Source: Halomonas sp. M4R1S46 (lineage in GTDB: Bacteria; Pseudomonadota; Gammaproteobacteria; Pseudomonadales; Halomonadaceae). Taken from it: a stretch of 64,000 bases of DNA. A program made the translations under genes and the position numbers. The notes under the pieces are model-generated. The model made no database searches. It was not told the DNA's origin and saw only the letters and a program-made list of their open reading frames with translations. The DNA is taken from NCBI RefSeq assembly GCF_025725685.1, contig NZ_CP107008.1:868001-932000 (forward strand), in the 5' to 3' direction. The stretch's first letter is position 1. The number at the start of each line of letters is the position of its first letter. Of this stretch, positions 26,631 through 35,846 are shown in pieces.

Positions 26631-27158
26631 ATGGACCTGCAGAAATTCTCTCCCTGGAACTGGTTCCGCAGCGAGGGCCATGATGCGCCGGCCGCCGGCG
26701 AGGCCCGTGGCGGTGAGCTGGCACCGCTCACCAACATGCACCAGGAACTCGACCGCTGGATGGACGGCATGATGCGCCAGTTCGGCATGCCCCCCCTGGC
26801 CACGCGGTTCGGCGAGATGCCGGAACTGCTGCGCCCGCGACTGGATATCGCCGAGCGCGACCAGGACTACCTGATCACCGTCGAGGTGCCCGGCGTCGAG
26901 GAGAAGGACATCAAGCTGAGCCTGGATGACAATCGCCTGGTCATCGAGGGCGAGAAGCGCCAGGAGACCACCAGCCAGGAGGATCGTTACCAGCGGGTGG
27001 AGCGCTCCTACGGCAGCTTCCGTCGCCTGCTCGACCTGCCCGCGGATGCCCGGCTCGACGGCATCGAGGCCGCCTTCGACAAGGGCGTGCTCAAGGTCAC
27101 CGTCCCGCGCAGCGGCGAGGCCAGGGGCTCTCGCCGGGAGATCCCCATCAACGGCTGA
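26631..27158 (+). CDS. Small heat-shock protein, Hsp20/alpha-crystallin family
   Basis: 175 residues; ATG 26631 has GAGGAGG upstream. The alpha-crystallin domain occupies about residues 65-165 (PRLDIAERDQDYLITVEVPG, then FDKGVLKVTVPR). Such proteins hold unfolded polypeptides without ATP in the cytosol. A heat-shock promoter lies upstream. Confidence 0.95.
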   Translation: MDLQKFSPWNWFRSEGHDAPAAGEARGGELAPLTNMHQELDRWMDGMMRQFGMPPLATRFGEMPELLRPRLDIAERDQDYLITVEVPGVEEKDIKLSLDDNRLVIEGEKRQETTSQEDRYQRVERSYGSFRRLLDLPADARLDGIEAAFDKGVLKVTVPRSGEARGSRREIPING

Positions 27159-27311
27159 GGCCCGCGGCGGGCGCCCCTCGACGCCCGCCGCGGCGTCGCC
27201 CGCCATAGGCCCGACTTGCCGTGGTCATTGACGAAGGTCATTGGCAGGCGGTGGGGCGATGCGCTTCAATGAGGGTGACGCGCCTTCGTCGCCACAGGGA
27301 GTGAGCGCCCG

Positions 27312-27689
27312 ATGTCCCACGCACGCCGTGCCGCTTTCATGACCCTGGCCGGAATCAGCTTCCTGCTGGGCGTGATCGGCGCCTTCCTGCCCCTGCTGCC
27401 CACCACCTGCTTCATGCTGCTGGCGGTCTGGTCGGCCTCCAGGGGCTCGCCACGCTTCGCCGGCTGGATCCGTCGCCATCCGCGCTTCGGGCCGGCGGTG
27501 ACGGCCTGGGAAGGGGAGCGGGCGATTCCTCGCCATGCCAAGTGGCTGGCCGGCGCCATGCTGGTCGTCTCGATGCTGGTGCTGGCCCTCACCGTCGGCC
27601 AGCTGTGGCTGAAGCTGGGGTTGATCGCCGGACTCACGCTGGTGGGCCTGTGGATCGTCACCCGGCCGGAGCCTGTCGCCGAGTCCTGA
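27312..27689 (+). CDS. YbaN-family (DUF454) inner-membrane protein
   Basis: 125 residues with three hydrophobic segments. The N-terminal ISFLLGVIGAFLPLLPTTCF and WIRRHPRFGPAV are the DUF454/YbaN signature. Function unknown. It follows hsp20 by about 150 bases with no terminator recognised. Confidence 0.9.
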   Translation: MSHARRAAFMTLAGISFLLGVIGAFLPLLPTTCFMLLAVWSASRGSPRFAGWIRRHPRFGPAVTAWEGERAIPRHAKWLAGAMLVVSMLVLALTVGQLWLKLGLIAGLTLVGLWIVTRPEPVAES

Positions 27690-27771
27690 GGGGCTGCCGC
27701 CGTCACCACTTTGAGGTTCGGGCTGGGAGCGCCGTACAATGGCCGGCAATTCTCGACAGGAGCCATCCTCG

Positions 27772-30402
27772 ATGTCCGAACCGCAACCGATCTACCTGAG
27801 CGACTACCGTGCTCCCGCCTACCGGGTCAGCCACGCCGAGCTGACCTTCGACCTCGACCCCGCCGCCACCCGCGTCAAGGCCCGCCTGCACCTCGAGCGT
27901 CACCCCGAGCGGCAGGCCGGCGAGCCGCTGGAGCTCGACGGTGAGCAGCTCGACCTCAAGGCCATCGCCATCGACGGCCAGCCCCTGGGGGCGGACGAGT
28001 ATGCGCTCACCGAGCGTGGCCTGCGGGTGGAACGCGTGCCGGAGCGCTTCCTGCTGGATACCGAGGTGGAGGTCGCCCCCGAGGACAACACCGCCCTCGA
28101 GGGGCTCTACCAGTCGAGCGGCATGTTCTGCACTCAATGCGAGGCCGAGGGCTTCCGGCGCATCACCTTCTACCCCGACCGCCCGGACGTCATGGCCACC
28201 TTCTCGACCACGGTGATCGGCGATGCCGCGAGCCTGCCGGTGCTGCTCTCCAACGGCAACCCGGTGGAACGAGGCAGCCTGCCGGGCGAGCGTCACTTCG
28301 TGACCTGGGAGGATCCCCACCCCAAGCCCAGCTATCTGTTCGCCCTGGTGGCCGGCGACCTGAAGAAGGTCGAGGACCGCTTCACCACCCTGAGCGGCCG
28401 TGAGGTCACCCTGCAGATCTGGGTCGAGGAAGAGAACCTAGGCAAGACCGACCATGCCATGGCCTCCCTCAAGCGCGCCATGCGCTGGGACGAGGAGACC
28501 TACGGCCGGGAATACGACCTCGACCTGTTCATGATCGTGGCGGTCAACGACTTCAACATGGGCGCCATGGAGAACAAGGGGCTCAACATCTTCAACTCGG
28601 CGGCGGTGCTGACCCATCCCCGGACCGCCACCGATGCCGCCTTCCAGCGGGTCGAGGGCATCGTCGCCCACGAGTACTTCCATAACTGGTCGGGCAACCG
28701 GGTGACCTGCCGCGACTGGTTCCAGCTGTCGCTCAAGGAAGGCTTCACCGTCTTCCGCGACCAGTGTTTCTCGGCGGATACCAACTCGGCGCCGGTCAAG
28801 CGCATCGAGGAGGTCTCCTTCTTCCGCACCGCCCAGTTCGCCGAGGATGCCGGGCCCACCGCCCATCCGGTGCGGCCGGATCATTACATCGAGATCGGCA
28901 ACTTCTACACCCTGACCATCTACGAGAAGGGCGCCGAGATCGTGCGCATGCTGCGCAACCTGGTGGGCTGGGAGGCCTTCCGCCGCGGCGCCGACCGCTA
29001 CTTCGCGCGCTTCGACGGCCAGGCGGTGACCATCGAGGACTTCGTGGGCTGCATGGCGGAGGCCTCCGGCCAGGACCTCGACCAGTTCATGCGCTGGTAC
29101 TCCCAGGCCGGCACCCCGGAGATCGATGCCCACGGCGACTATGACTACGCCAATGGGGTCTATCGCCTGGTGCTGCGCCAGCGCACCCCGGCCACGCCGG
29201 GCCAGCCCGACAAGCAGGCGCTGCACATCCCGGTCCGCCTGGGTCTGGTCGGTACCAAGACCGGGCGCGACCTGGCGCTGACCCTGGACGGCGAGGCGCT
29301 GGGGCGCGATGCGGTGATCCACCTGCGCGAGGATGAGCAGGAGTTCGTCTTCACCGACGTGGAGGAGGCCCCGGTGCCGTCGCTGCTGCGCGGCTTCTCG
29401 GCGCCGGTCAAGCTGCACTTCCCCTATTCCCGGGAGGACCTGGCCTTCCTGCTGGCCAACGACAGCGATGGCTTCAACCGCTGGGACGCCGGCCAGCGCC
29501 TGGCGCTGCTGGCCCTCGACGACCTCATCGCCGCCCATCGCAACGGCGTGGAGAAGGTCATGGACCCGCGGGTGGTGGAGGCCTTCCGGGCCCTGCTCTA
29601 TACCGACACCGACGACAAGGCGGTGCTCGCCGAGATGCTGACCCTGCCCTCCGAGGCCTGTATCGCCGAGCAGCAGCCGCTGGTCGACGTCGATGCCATC
29701 CACGCGGCCCGTCACTTCGTCAAGCAGTCCCTGGCGCTGGCGCTGCGCGACGACTTCCTGCGGGTCTACGAGGCAAACCGTCTCGACGTGCCCTACGCGC
29801 CCGAGCCCGAGCAGATCGGCGCGCGCAGCCTGAAGAACGTCGCCCTGTCCTACCTGATGAGCATCGAGGACGAGGAGGGCATCGAGCTGACCCGTCGCCA
29901 GTTCGAGGCGGACCACAACATGACCGACGTGCGCCAGGCCCTGACCCTGCTGACCCACAGCAGCCGCGGCGACCTCGCGGACCCGGCGCTGCGGGCCTTC
30001 GGCGAGAAGTGGGCTCACGACCCGCTGGTCATGGACCAGTGGTTCAGCATCCAGGTGACGCGCCCGCAGTCGGATGCCCTGGATCGGGTCAAGTTCCTGA
30101 TGGACCACCCGGCGTTCTCGCTGACCAACCCCAACAAGGTGCGGGCCTTGATCGGCGCCTTCGCCCAGAACCGGGTCAATTTCCACCGCCTCGACGGCGA
30201 GGGCTACAAGCTGCTGGCCGACGTGGTCATCGAACTCAACCGCCTGAACCCGGAGATCGCCGCGCGGCTGGTCACGCCGCTGACCCGCTGGCAGCGCTTC
30301 GACGAGGCGCGCCAGGCCCTGATGAAGGCCGAGCTCGAGCGTATCCGCGGCGAGGCGCTCTCGCCCAATGTCTATGAAGTGATCGAGAAGGCGCTGGCCT
30401 GA
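27772..30402 (+). CDS. pepN: Aminopeptidase N
   Basis: 876 residues from ATG 27772, which has AGGAG upstream and gives the family N terminus (YLSDYRAPAYRVSHAELTFDLD); an in-frame ATG at 27739 lacks that support. It is an M1 zinc metallopeptidase: GAMENKG at about 264-270, HEYFHNW zinc/catalytic motif at about 300, second zinc Glu in SLKEGFTVFRDQ. It removes N-terminal residues from peptides in the cytosol. Confidence 0.97.
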   Translation: MSEPQPIYLSDYRAPAYRVSHAELTFDLDPAATRVKARLHLERHPERQAGEPLELDGEQLDLKAIAIDGQPLGADEYALTERGLRVERVPERFLLDTEVEVAPEDNTALEGLYQSSGMFCTQCEAEGFRRITFYPDRPDVMATFSTTVIGDAASLPVLLSNGNPVERGSLPGERHFVTWEDPHPKPSYLFALVAGDLKKVEDRFTTLSGREVTLQIWVEEENLGKTDHAMASLKRAMRWDEETYGREYDLDLFMIVAVNDFNMGAMENKGLNIFNSAAVLTHPRTATDAAFQRVEGIVAHEYFHNWSGNRVTCRDWFQLSLKEGFTVFRDQCFSADTNSAPVKRIEEVSFFRTAQFAEDAGPTAHPVRPDHYIEIGNFYTLTIYEKGAEIVRMLRNLVGWEAFRRGADRYFARFDGQAVTIEDFVGCMAEASGQDLDQFMRWYSQAGTPEIDAHGDYDYANGVYRLVLRQRTPATPGQPDKQALHIPVRLGLVGTKTGRDLALTLDGEALGRDAVIHLREDEQEFVFTDVEEAPVPSLLRGFSAPVKLHFPYSREDLAFLLANDSDGFNRWDAGQRLALLALDDLIAAHRNGVEKVMDPRVVEAFRALLYTDTDDKAVLAEMLTLPSEACIAEQQPLVDVDAIHAARHFVKQSLALALRDDFLRVYEANRLDVPYAPEPEQIGARSLKNVALSYLMSIEDEEGIELTRRQFEADHNMTDVRQALTLLTHSSRGDLADPALRAFGEKWAHDPLVMDQWFSIQVTRPQSDALDRVKFLMDHPAFSLTNPNKVRALIGAFAQNRVNFHRLDGEGYKLLADVVIELNRLNPEIAARLVTPLTRWQRFDEARQALMKAELERIRGEALSPNVYEVIEKALA

Positions 30403-30419
30403 CCCGTCGGCCCTCCCCG

Positions 30420-30459
30420 GACACGACGACGCCGCCCCACGGGGCGGCGTCGTCGTGTC
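30420..30459. terminator. Long perfect stem-loop between pepN and the convergent small membrane gene
   Basis: About 19 paired bases (arms beginning ACACGACGACGCCGCC) around a very short loop make one of the strongest hairpins in the window. It lies between convergent stop codons, so it probably serves both directions, though no T tract follows. Confidence 0.75.
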
Positions 30460-30470
30460 GGCCCGGCCGC

Positions 30471-30758
30471 CTAGTGAATCAGCCAGCTCAGCACGGTCGC
30501 CCCCAGGAAGGCCCAGATCAACGCGACGATGATCGCCTGGCGCATGATCGCGCGCAGGGCCTTCCACAGCAGCCAGAGGCCGAAGGCCAGCACCAGCAGG
30601 CTGAGCAGCGTAGGGGCGATGCCGAGGGTGTCGGAGGTGCCCTGGATGAAGCCGCTCACGGCATCGTCGAGGCCGTCGAAGAAGCCGAGCAGGGCGTCGA
30701 CGAGGTAGCGGATGAACTGGCCGAAGGCCTGGCCGATGAAGTCGAAGGCGTCTTGCAT
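30471..30758 (-). CDS. Small membrane protein of unknown function
   Basis: 95 residues from ATG 30758 (MQDAFDFIG). An amphipathic N-terminal half is followed by two hydrophobic segments (TLLSLLVLAFGLWLLWKAL and IIVALIWAFLGATVLSWLI). No family recognised. It may be cotranscribed with the antiporter gene upstream, about 110 bases away. Confidence 0.65.
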   Translation of the reverse strand: MQDAFDFIGQAFGQFIRYLVDALLGFFDGLDDAVSGFIQGTSDTLGIAPTLLSLLVLAFGLWLLWKALRAIMRQAIIVALIWAFLGATVLSWLIH

Positions 30759-30866
30759 GGCGTCTGGGGTCCTGTGGCAGCAGGGGGGCGGTGGCAGGCT
30801 GGCCGCCGGTCCCGGGATCAAGGTTCAAGTATCGCGACAAGGCTTCCCGCAAGGCAAGGCGGGGGC

Positions 30867-32465
30867 TCAGCCCAGTTGGCTGGTTCGCGAGGCGATGCCG
30901 GCCTCTTCCGCGGCGCTGTCGGCGAGCGCCCGGCCCGCCTCGTCGTAGACGTGGAAGACGGCGTGGGCGCCGAGCTCGCGGATCGGCTCGATCTCCTCGG
31001 GGAACTCCACCACCGCGGTGATCCGCCCTTGGAAGCGGCGCGAGCGCAGCTGCTTGAGGGCGAAGAGGTTGCCGGAATGGTGGGGCATGGCCAACACCAC
31101 CATGCGCACGTCCGGCGACATCAGCAGCTTGTCCCAGAAGTCGGAATCCACGGCATCCCCCTCCAGCACGTTGAAGCCGCGGGCGGTGAGGCGCTTGACG
31201 CTCTTGGGGTTGCTGTCGATGCCCAGCACCTGCAGCCCGTATTCCTTCTGCAGGCGGCGATAGACGCTGCGCCCGATGCGGCCCATGCCCAGTACCACCG
31301 CCTCGGCATCGCCGACCTCGATGGGCCGATCGCTGGGCGAGAGTTCGCTGATGTCGATGGGCGGCAGGCGCGGTTCCACCCAGCGGTAGATCCGCTCGCT
31401 GAAGCCGTTGAGGATCGCCGAGGCGCCGAAGCTCAGGGCCACCGCCAGCGACAGCACCACCAGCCAGCTGGCTGGCAGCCAGCCGTTGCTGGCGGCGATG
31501 GCGCCCACGATCAGGCCGAATTCCGAATAGTTGGTCAGGCTCAGCGTCGACAGCACCGAGGTCCGGTGGCGCATGCGAAAGCGCAGGAAGACCCACTGAT
31601 AGAGCAGGCTCTTGAGCGGCAGCAGGAGCATCAGCAGCAGGGCGATGCCGAGCAGTTCCCAGTCGGGCATCGCGGTGAGGCCGAGGCTCAGGAAGAAGCC
31701 CACCAGCAGCAGCTCCTTGAGGCTGAACATCGAGCGGGCCAGGGTCTGGGCGGCGGGGTGGGGGGCCAGCAGCATGCCGATGATCAGGGCGCCAAGATCG
31801 CCCTTGACGCCCAGCGACTCGAACAGCGCGTAGCCCAGCACCAGGGCCAGCAGCATGCCGAACAGCATCTGCATCTCGCCGTGTCCCAGGCGGTCGAGCA
31901 GGGCGCGCAGGGCCGGCGCCAGGGGGATCAACAGCACCAGGGCCAGGGCCCAGGGGCTCGGCAGGGAGCCGGTGGAGGCGGTGAGGAAGACCACCGCGAA
32001 GATGTCCTGCATGATCAGCACGCCGATGGCCAGGCGGCCATAGGCGGTCTGGGTCTCGCTGCGCTTTTCCAGTACCTTGACCACGAAGACCGTGCTGGAG
32101 AAGGACAGCGCGAAGCCCAGCAGGGCCAGGGTCCGCCAGCCGGTATCCGCCAGCAGCGGCAGGCCCAGCCACTTGAGCAGCGAGAACAGGCCCACCATCG
32201 ACAGCGTCGAGGCGAGCATGTGCAGTGAGGCGCCTCCCCAGACGTCGTTGCGCAGCAGGGTGCGGATGTCCAGCTTGAGGCCGATGCTGAACAGCAGCAG
32301 CGTGACCCCCACATCGGCCAGGATGTCGAGGAGTGGCGTGGCATCATATCCCAGGGCATTGAGCACGAAGCCGCCGGCCAGGAACCCCACCAGGGGCGGC
32401 AGGCGAAGGCTCATGGCGGTCAGGCCGCCGAGGAAGGCCGCGAGTATGAAGGCCGGATCGATCAT
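30867..32465 (-). CDS. Cation:proton antiporter, CPA2/KefB-like with TrkA-N domain
   Basis: 532 residues; ATG 32465 has GGGAG upstream. About twelve membrane segments (residues 1-375) with CPA2 motifs such as LLLFSIGLKLDI and LSFSSTVFVVKVLE are followed by a soluble NAD-binding TrkA-N domain (from about 395, AVVLGMGRIGRSVYRR). The family moves K+ or Na+ against H+. No KefF/KefG partner is adjacent, so glutathione gating as in true KefB/KefC cannot be assumed. Confidence 0.9.
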   Translation of the reverse strand: MIDPAFILAAFLGGLTAMSLRLPPLVGFLAGGFVLNALGYDATPLLDILADVGVTLLLFSIGLKLDIRTLLRNDVWGGASLHMLASTLSMVGLFSLLKWLGLPLLADTGWRTLALLGFALSFSSTVFVVKVLEKRSETQTAYGRLAIGVLIMQDIFAVVFLTASTGSLPSPWALALVLLIPLAPALRALLDRLGHGEMQMLFGMLLALVLGYALFESLGVKGDLGALIIGMLLAPHPAAQTLARSMFSLKELLLVGFFLSLGLTAMPDWELLGIALLLMLLLPLKSLLYQWVFLRFRMRHRTSVLSTLSLTNYSEFGLIVGAIAASNGWLPASWLVVLSLAVALSFGASAILNGFSERIYRWVEPRLPPIDISELSPSDRPIEVGDAEAVVLGMGRIGRSVYRRLQKEYGLQVLGIDSNPKSVKRLTARGFNVLEGDAVDSDFWDKLLMSPDVRMVVLAMPHHSGNLFALKQLRSRRFQGRITAVVEFPEEIEPIRELGAHAVFHVYDEAGRALADSAAEEAGIASRTSQLG

Positions 32466-32604
32466 GACGTCTCCCTGTGCCGGATGTCCCGGGAAGACGG
32501 ATAGTGTAAGGAAGTCATAAAGTGAATGGCATTCATCTTTTCATCTTGCCGGCCTCGCGTGAAGCGCGCATGACCGCGGCAGAGAGCAAGGGAGCGGGAA
32601 TGCA

Positions 32605-33537
32605 ATGGCCACGCTGATCCTCAACGGCAAGTCGGCCCAGCTGCCGGCGGTACGCGAGGCGGTGTTCGCCTGTCGCGACGCGGGACTGGCCCTGGAGGTC
32701 TGGGTCACCTGGGAAGCCGGTGATGCCGCCCGCCTGGCCGAGTGGGCCGGTCAGGAGGGCGTCGACCGGGTGATCGCCGCTGGCGGCGACGGCACCGTCA
32801 ACGAGGTCACCAGCGGGCTGATGCGCCTGCCGCGGCAGCGGCGACCGGCCCTGGGCATCCTGCCGCTGGGCAGCGCCAACGACCTGGCGACCGCCCTGGG
32901 GCTGCCGCTGGAGGCCGAGGCGGCGCTGCGGGTGGCCCTGCAGGAGGCGGCGCGGCCCATCGACGTGCCGCACCTGGACGGCCGCCACTTCCTCAACATG
33001 GCCACCGGCGGCTTCGGCGCCGAGGTCACCTCCTCGACCCCCAAGAGTCTCAAGCGTCTGCTGGGCGGCGGTGCCTACTCGCTGATCGGGGCGCTCAAGG
33101 CCTGGCAGTATCAACCCTACCCGGGACGGTTGCGCTGGGCCGGTGGCGAGCGCCAGGCTTCGCTGTTCGTGCTGGCCATGGGCAACGGCACCCGTTCCGG
33201 CGGTGGCCAGCGGTTGACTCCCGAGGCGCGGATCGACGATGGCCTGCTGGACGTGCTGGTGCTGCGCGACTTCCGTTCGCTGCACGACATGTGGCGCATG
33301 CGCCAGGAACTGCAGGTGCGACCCGCCGAGGGCGCCTTCGTCGAGACCTTCCGCACCCCCTGGCTGAGCTTCGAGGGCGAGCAGTCGCTGCCGCTGACGC
33401 TGGATGGTGAGCCCTGCCAGCGCCAGGGCTTCCGGGTCGAGGTCGACGCCGGCGCCCTCGACCTGGTGGTGCCGGAGGGCTGCCCGCTGCTGGCCTCAGG
33501 GAAGGCTGGCCAGCCGCGGGCCGCCGCGGCATCATGA
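32605..33537 (+). CDS. yegS: YegS-like lipid kinase (diacylglycerol kinase catalytic domain)
   Basis: 310 residues. The nucleotide-binding motif GGDGTVNEV at about 60-68 and LPLGSANDLATAL near 93 define the DAGK catalytic fold; the C-terminal half is the matching beta-sandwich (TPEARIDDGLLDVLV). YegS phosphorylates lipids such as phosphatidylglycerol in vitro; the natural substrate is uncertain. ATG 32605 is supported by GGAGCGGGA. Confidence 0.92.
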   Translation: MATLILNGKSAQLPAVREAVFACRDAGLALEVWVTWEAGDAARLAEWAGQEGVDRVIAAGGDGTVNEVTSGLMRLPRQRRPALGILPLGSANDLATALGLPLEAEAALRVALQEAARPIDVPHLDGRHFLNMATGGFGAEVTSSTPKSLKRLLGGGAYSLIGALKAWQYQPYPGRLRWAGGERQASLFVLAMGNGTRSGGGQRLTPEARIDDGLLDVLVLRDFRSLHDMWRMRQELQVRPAEGAFVETFRTPWLSFEGEQSLPLTLDGEPCQRQGFRVEVDAGALDLVVPEGCPLLASGKAGQPRAAAAS

Positions 33538-33570
33538 AGCCTTCGTCCATCGACATCCGGAGGTCGTGTC

Positions 33571-33999
33571 ATGCTGACTCCCTTTCATCTCGCCGTGCCG
33601 GTGCGTGACCTGGCCGAGGCCCGCCGCTTCTATGGCGAACTGCTGGGCTGCGACGAGGGGCGCGCGAGCGATACCTGGGTCGACTTCGACCTGTTTGGCC
33701 ACCAGTTCGTCTGCCACCTCGACCCGGCCCTCGGCGAGGCGCCCCAGGCGGATCATCGCAACCCCGTCGATGGCCATGGGGTGCCGGTCCCGCACTTCGG
33801 CGTGGTGCTGGAGATGCCCGCCTGGGAGGCGCTGGTCGACCGCCTGACCGCGGCGGGTGTGCGCTTCGAGATCGAGCCGTACATCCGCTTTCGCGGCGAG
33901 CCCGGCGAGCAGGCCACGATGTTCTTCCGTGACCCCAGCGGCAACGCCCTCGAGTTCAAGGCCTTCCGGGATATCCAGGGGCAGCTGTTCGCCCGGTGA
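33571..33999 (+). CDS. VOC-superfamily (glyoxalase/dioxygenase fold) protein
   Basis: 142 residues, GGAGG upstream of ATG 33571. FHLAVPVRDLAEARRFYGELLGC begins the first beta-alpha-beta module (split over residues 5-27), and MFFRDPSGNALEFKAF ends the second; His and Glu in these are possible metal ligands. Substrate unknown. It follows yegS by 33 bases. Confidence 0.88.
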   Translation: MLTPFHLAVPVRDLAEARRFYGELLGCDEGRASDTWVDFDLFGHQFVCHLDPALGEAPQADHRNPVDGHGVPVPHFGVVLEMPAWEALVDRLTAAGVRFEIEPYIRFRGEPGEQATMFFRDPSGNALEFKAFRDIQGQLFAR

Positions 34000-34061
34000 A
34001 CTCGCCTTGCGGTGACGGTGTCGCTTTGGTGGAATAGCCCTCCACTCAAGGGAGAGAAAGG

Positions 34062-34805
34062 ATGGCCATGAAACCCTGGATGCCGCTTGTCCTGGCATTG
34101 GCAGTCGGCCTCGCCGCTTGTGGCGACGGTGATGACGAGAGCCCCCCCGCCGAGGCGTCGAGTGAGAGCCCGGCTGCCCCCGCCCAGCCCATCGAGGCCG
34201 ACCCGGGCGACGGCGAGGCGGCAAGCGCCACGGCGGACGAAACCGAGGGCGAGGCGGCAAGCGCCACGTCGTCCGGAACCGAGGGCGAGACGGCGGACGA
34301 GGCCGGGAGGGACGCGGCGGGTGCGGCCGACGGGACCACCCTGGACGACGCGCCGGCCAGCGATACCCTGAGCGAGGAGGCCGCGCTGCCCGGCGAGGCC
34401 AGCAGCGAAGATGTCGATAAGATCCTGGAGGAGACCGATCGGCGCTTCGAGGAAGCCAGCAAGAAGATCGACGAGCAATTCGAGCAGGCCGAGCGCCAGG
34501 CACCCGAGGCGGCCTCCGAGCCGGCCGAGGGTTCCGAGCTCGACGAGGCGCTGTCGGACGATGCCGAGATGTCGGACTTCGACGAGCTGGAGGGGTCCTC
34601 GGATCCCGAGGTACAGAAGATCCTCGAGGAGACCGAGCGACGCTTCGAGGAAGCCAGCAAGAAGATCGACGAGCAGTTCGAGCGGGCCGAGCAGGAGGTG
34701 CCCAGCGAGCTCCGCGAGGCCACCGGCGTCGAGGAACCCGCGACGCAGGACGACGACGGGACCGCCTACGACGGGGAGGCGGCGACCGGGGAGTCGGCAC
34801 CCTGA
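34062..34805 (+). CDS. Acidic repeat-containing lipoprotein, unknown function
   Basis: 247 residues (ATG 34062; ATG 34068 is an alternative). The signal peptide ends in a lipobox LAAC, so Cys about 21 should be lipidated. The mature part is extremely acidic, rich in Glu, Ala, Ser and Asp. It contains two near-identical about 33-residue helical units, each with ILEET.RRFEEASKKIDEQF, at about 122-154 and 185-217. They look like paired coiled-coil segments joined by a disordered linker. I recognise no family. Codon use is like the neighbours. Confidence 0.8.
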   Translation: MAMKPWMPLVLALAVGLAACGDGDDESPPAEASSESPAAPAQPIEADPGDGEAASATADETEGEAASATSSGTEGETADEAGRDAAGAADGTTLDDAPASDTLSEEAALPGEASSEDVDKILEETDRRFEEASKKIDEQFEQAERQAPEAASEPAEGSELDEALSDDAEMSDFDELEGSSDPEVQKILEETERRFEEASKKIDEQFERAEQEVPSELREATGVEEPATQDDDGTAYDGEAATGESAP

Positions 34806-34818
34806 GCGACCGCCCATG

Positions 34819-34845
34819 AAAAAGGCCCGCCGATGGCGGGCCTTT
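34819..34845. terminator. Bidirectional terminator between the lipoprotein gene and cspA
   Basis: AAAGGCCCGCC, loop GAT, GGCGGGCCTTT: an 11-bp stem with A-rich and T-rich outer ends, placed between convergent genes. It closely resembles the terminator at 3591-3619. Confidence 0.85.
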
Positions 34846-34897
34846 CCTGGTGCCGATGCTGGAGATCGGCGCCGGGCGTCAACGCGGTCTCACGACC

Positions 34898-35104
34898 TCA
34901 GTCGGTGACCCGGATGTTGGAGGCCTGAAGGCCCTTCTTGCCCTGGGTGACCTCGAAGGTGACCTTCTGACCGTCCTGCAGGGACTTGAAACCTTCAGCC
35001 TGAATCTCGGAGAAGTGAGCGAACAGGTCATCACCGCCGTCGTCCGGAGAGATGAAGCCATAGCCCTTGGTGTCGTTGAACCACTTGACAGTGCCAGTTG
35101 CCAT
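34898..35104 (-). CDS. cspA: Cold-shock protein, CspA family
   Basis: 68 residues, a single cold-shock domain with both RNA-binding motifs (KGYGFI and DLFAHF). AAGGA is placed nine bases before ATG 35104. Binds single-stranded RNA and DNA and melts secondary structure. Confidence 0.97.
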   Translation of the reverse strand: MATGTVKWFNDTKGYGFISPDDGGDDLFAHFSEIQAEGFKSLQDGQKVTFEVTQGKKGLQASNIRVTD

Positions 35105-35409
35105 TGTCGATTTCCTTAACTAACTAAATGATGGTGCTGGGCCGGCCCGGTCGGGGACCGCAGCGCGAGCCCGTAGTGCGTGGGCAAGACAAGGAAGAAG
35201 TGCGCACCGGGTGTATCGAAGGAATCGAAGTACAACTGACGACTTTCTGCTTGCTGACCAACGCAGCGGATAGTGCATCAGCGCCAGGGTTGCGTCAACC
35301 GAGTGCCGCAGGGAGACTGGTGCTTCCGCCCGCAAGGTCACTGTAGATCGAAAGCCCTCGGTCGTCCAGCGACCCGGGGAGACCGGAACGGCATAAGACG
35401 AGACTCGAC
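35105..35409. promoter_or_regulatory. Divergent control region and cspA leader
   Basis: This 305-base gap between cspA and the TM2 gene holds no credible gene. It starts with an AT-rich stretch next to cspA and would contain the long 5' leader usual for cold-shock genes plus the promoter of the TM2 gene. No promoter hexamers are distinct enough to place. Confidence 0.4.
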
Positions 35410-35835
35410 ATGACCTACACCCGCATCGCTTCCCAGGACACCCACAGCAAGGTGGTCGGCTACCTGCTGTGGCTCTTCGGCTTCCTCGGCGCCCACCGTT
35501 TCTACTACGGCAAGCCGGTCACCGGTACCCTCTGGTTCTTCACCCTGGGGCTGCTCGGGATCGGCTGGCTGATCGACCTGTTGCTGATTCCCGCCATGGA
35601 CCGCCAGGCGGATCTGCGCTTCCAGGCCGGGCCGACCAATTACACCCTGGCCTGGCTGCTGTTGACCTTCCTCGGGGTCTTCGGCATTCACCGCTTCTAC
35701 CTCGGCAAGTGGTTCACCGGCCTCGTCTACCTGTGCACCCTGGGGCTGTTCGGCCTGGGGGTGCTCTATGACTTCTGGACCCTCAACGACCAGATCTCCA
35801 TGCGCCATACCAGGCGCGGCATCTTCAACGACTGA
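35410..35835 (+). CDS. TM2-domain membrane protein with two TM2 modules
   Basis: 141 residues with two copies of the TM2 pattern: LLWLFGFLGAHRFYYGKPVT and LLTFLGVFGIHRFYLGKWFT. Each copy provides two membrane helices joined by a short turn. The role of bacterial TM2 proteins is unknown. The lysE-type gene begins 12 bases downstream. Confidence 0.88.
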   Translation: MTYTRIASQDTHSKVVGYLLWLFGFLGAHRFYYGKPVTGTLWFFTLGLLGIGWLIDLLLIPAMDRQADLRFQAGPTNYTLAWLLLTFLGVFGIHRFYLGKWFTGLVYLCTLGLFGLGVLYDFWTLNDQISMRHTRRGIFND

Positions 35836-35846
35836 GGGCCCCGGCC

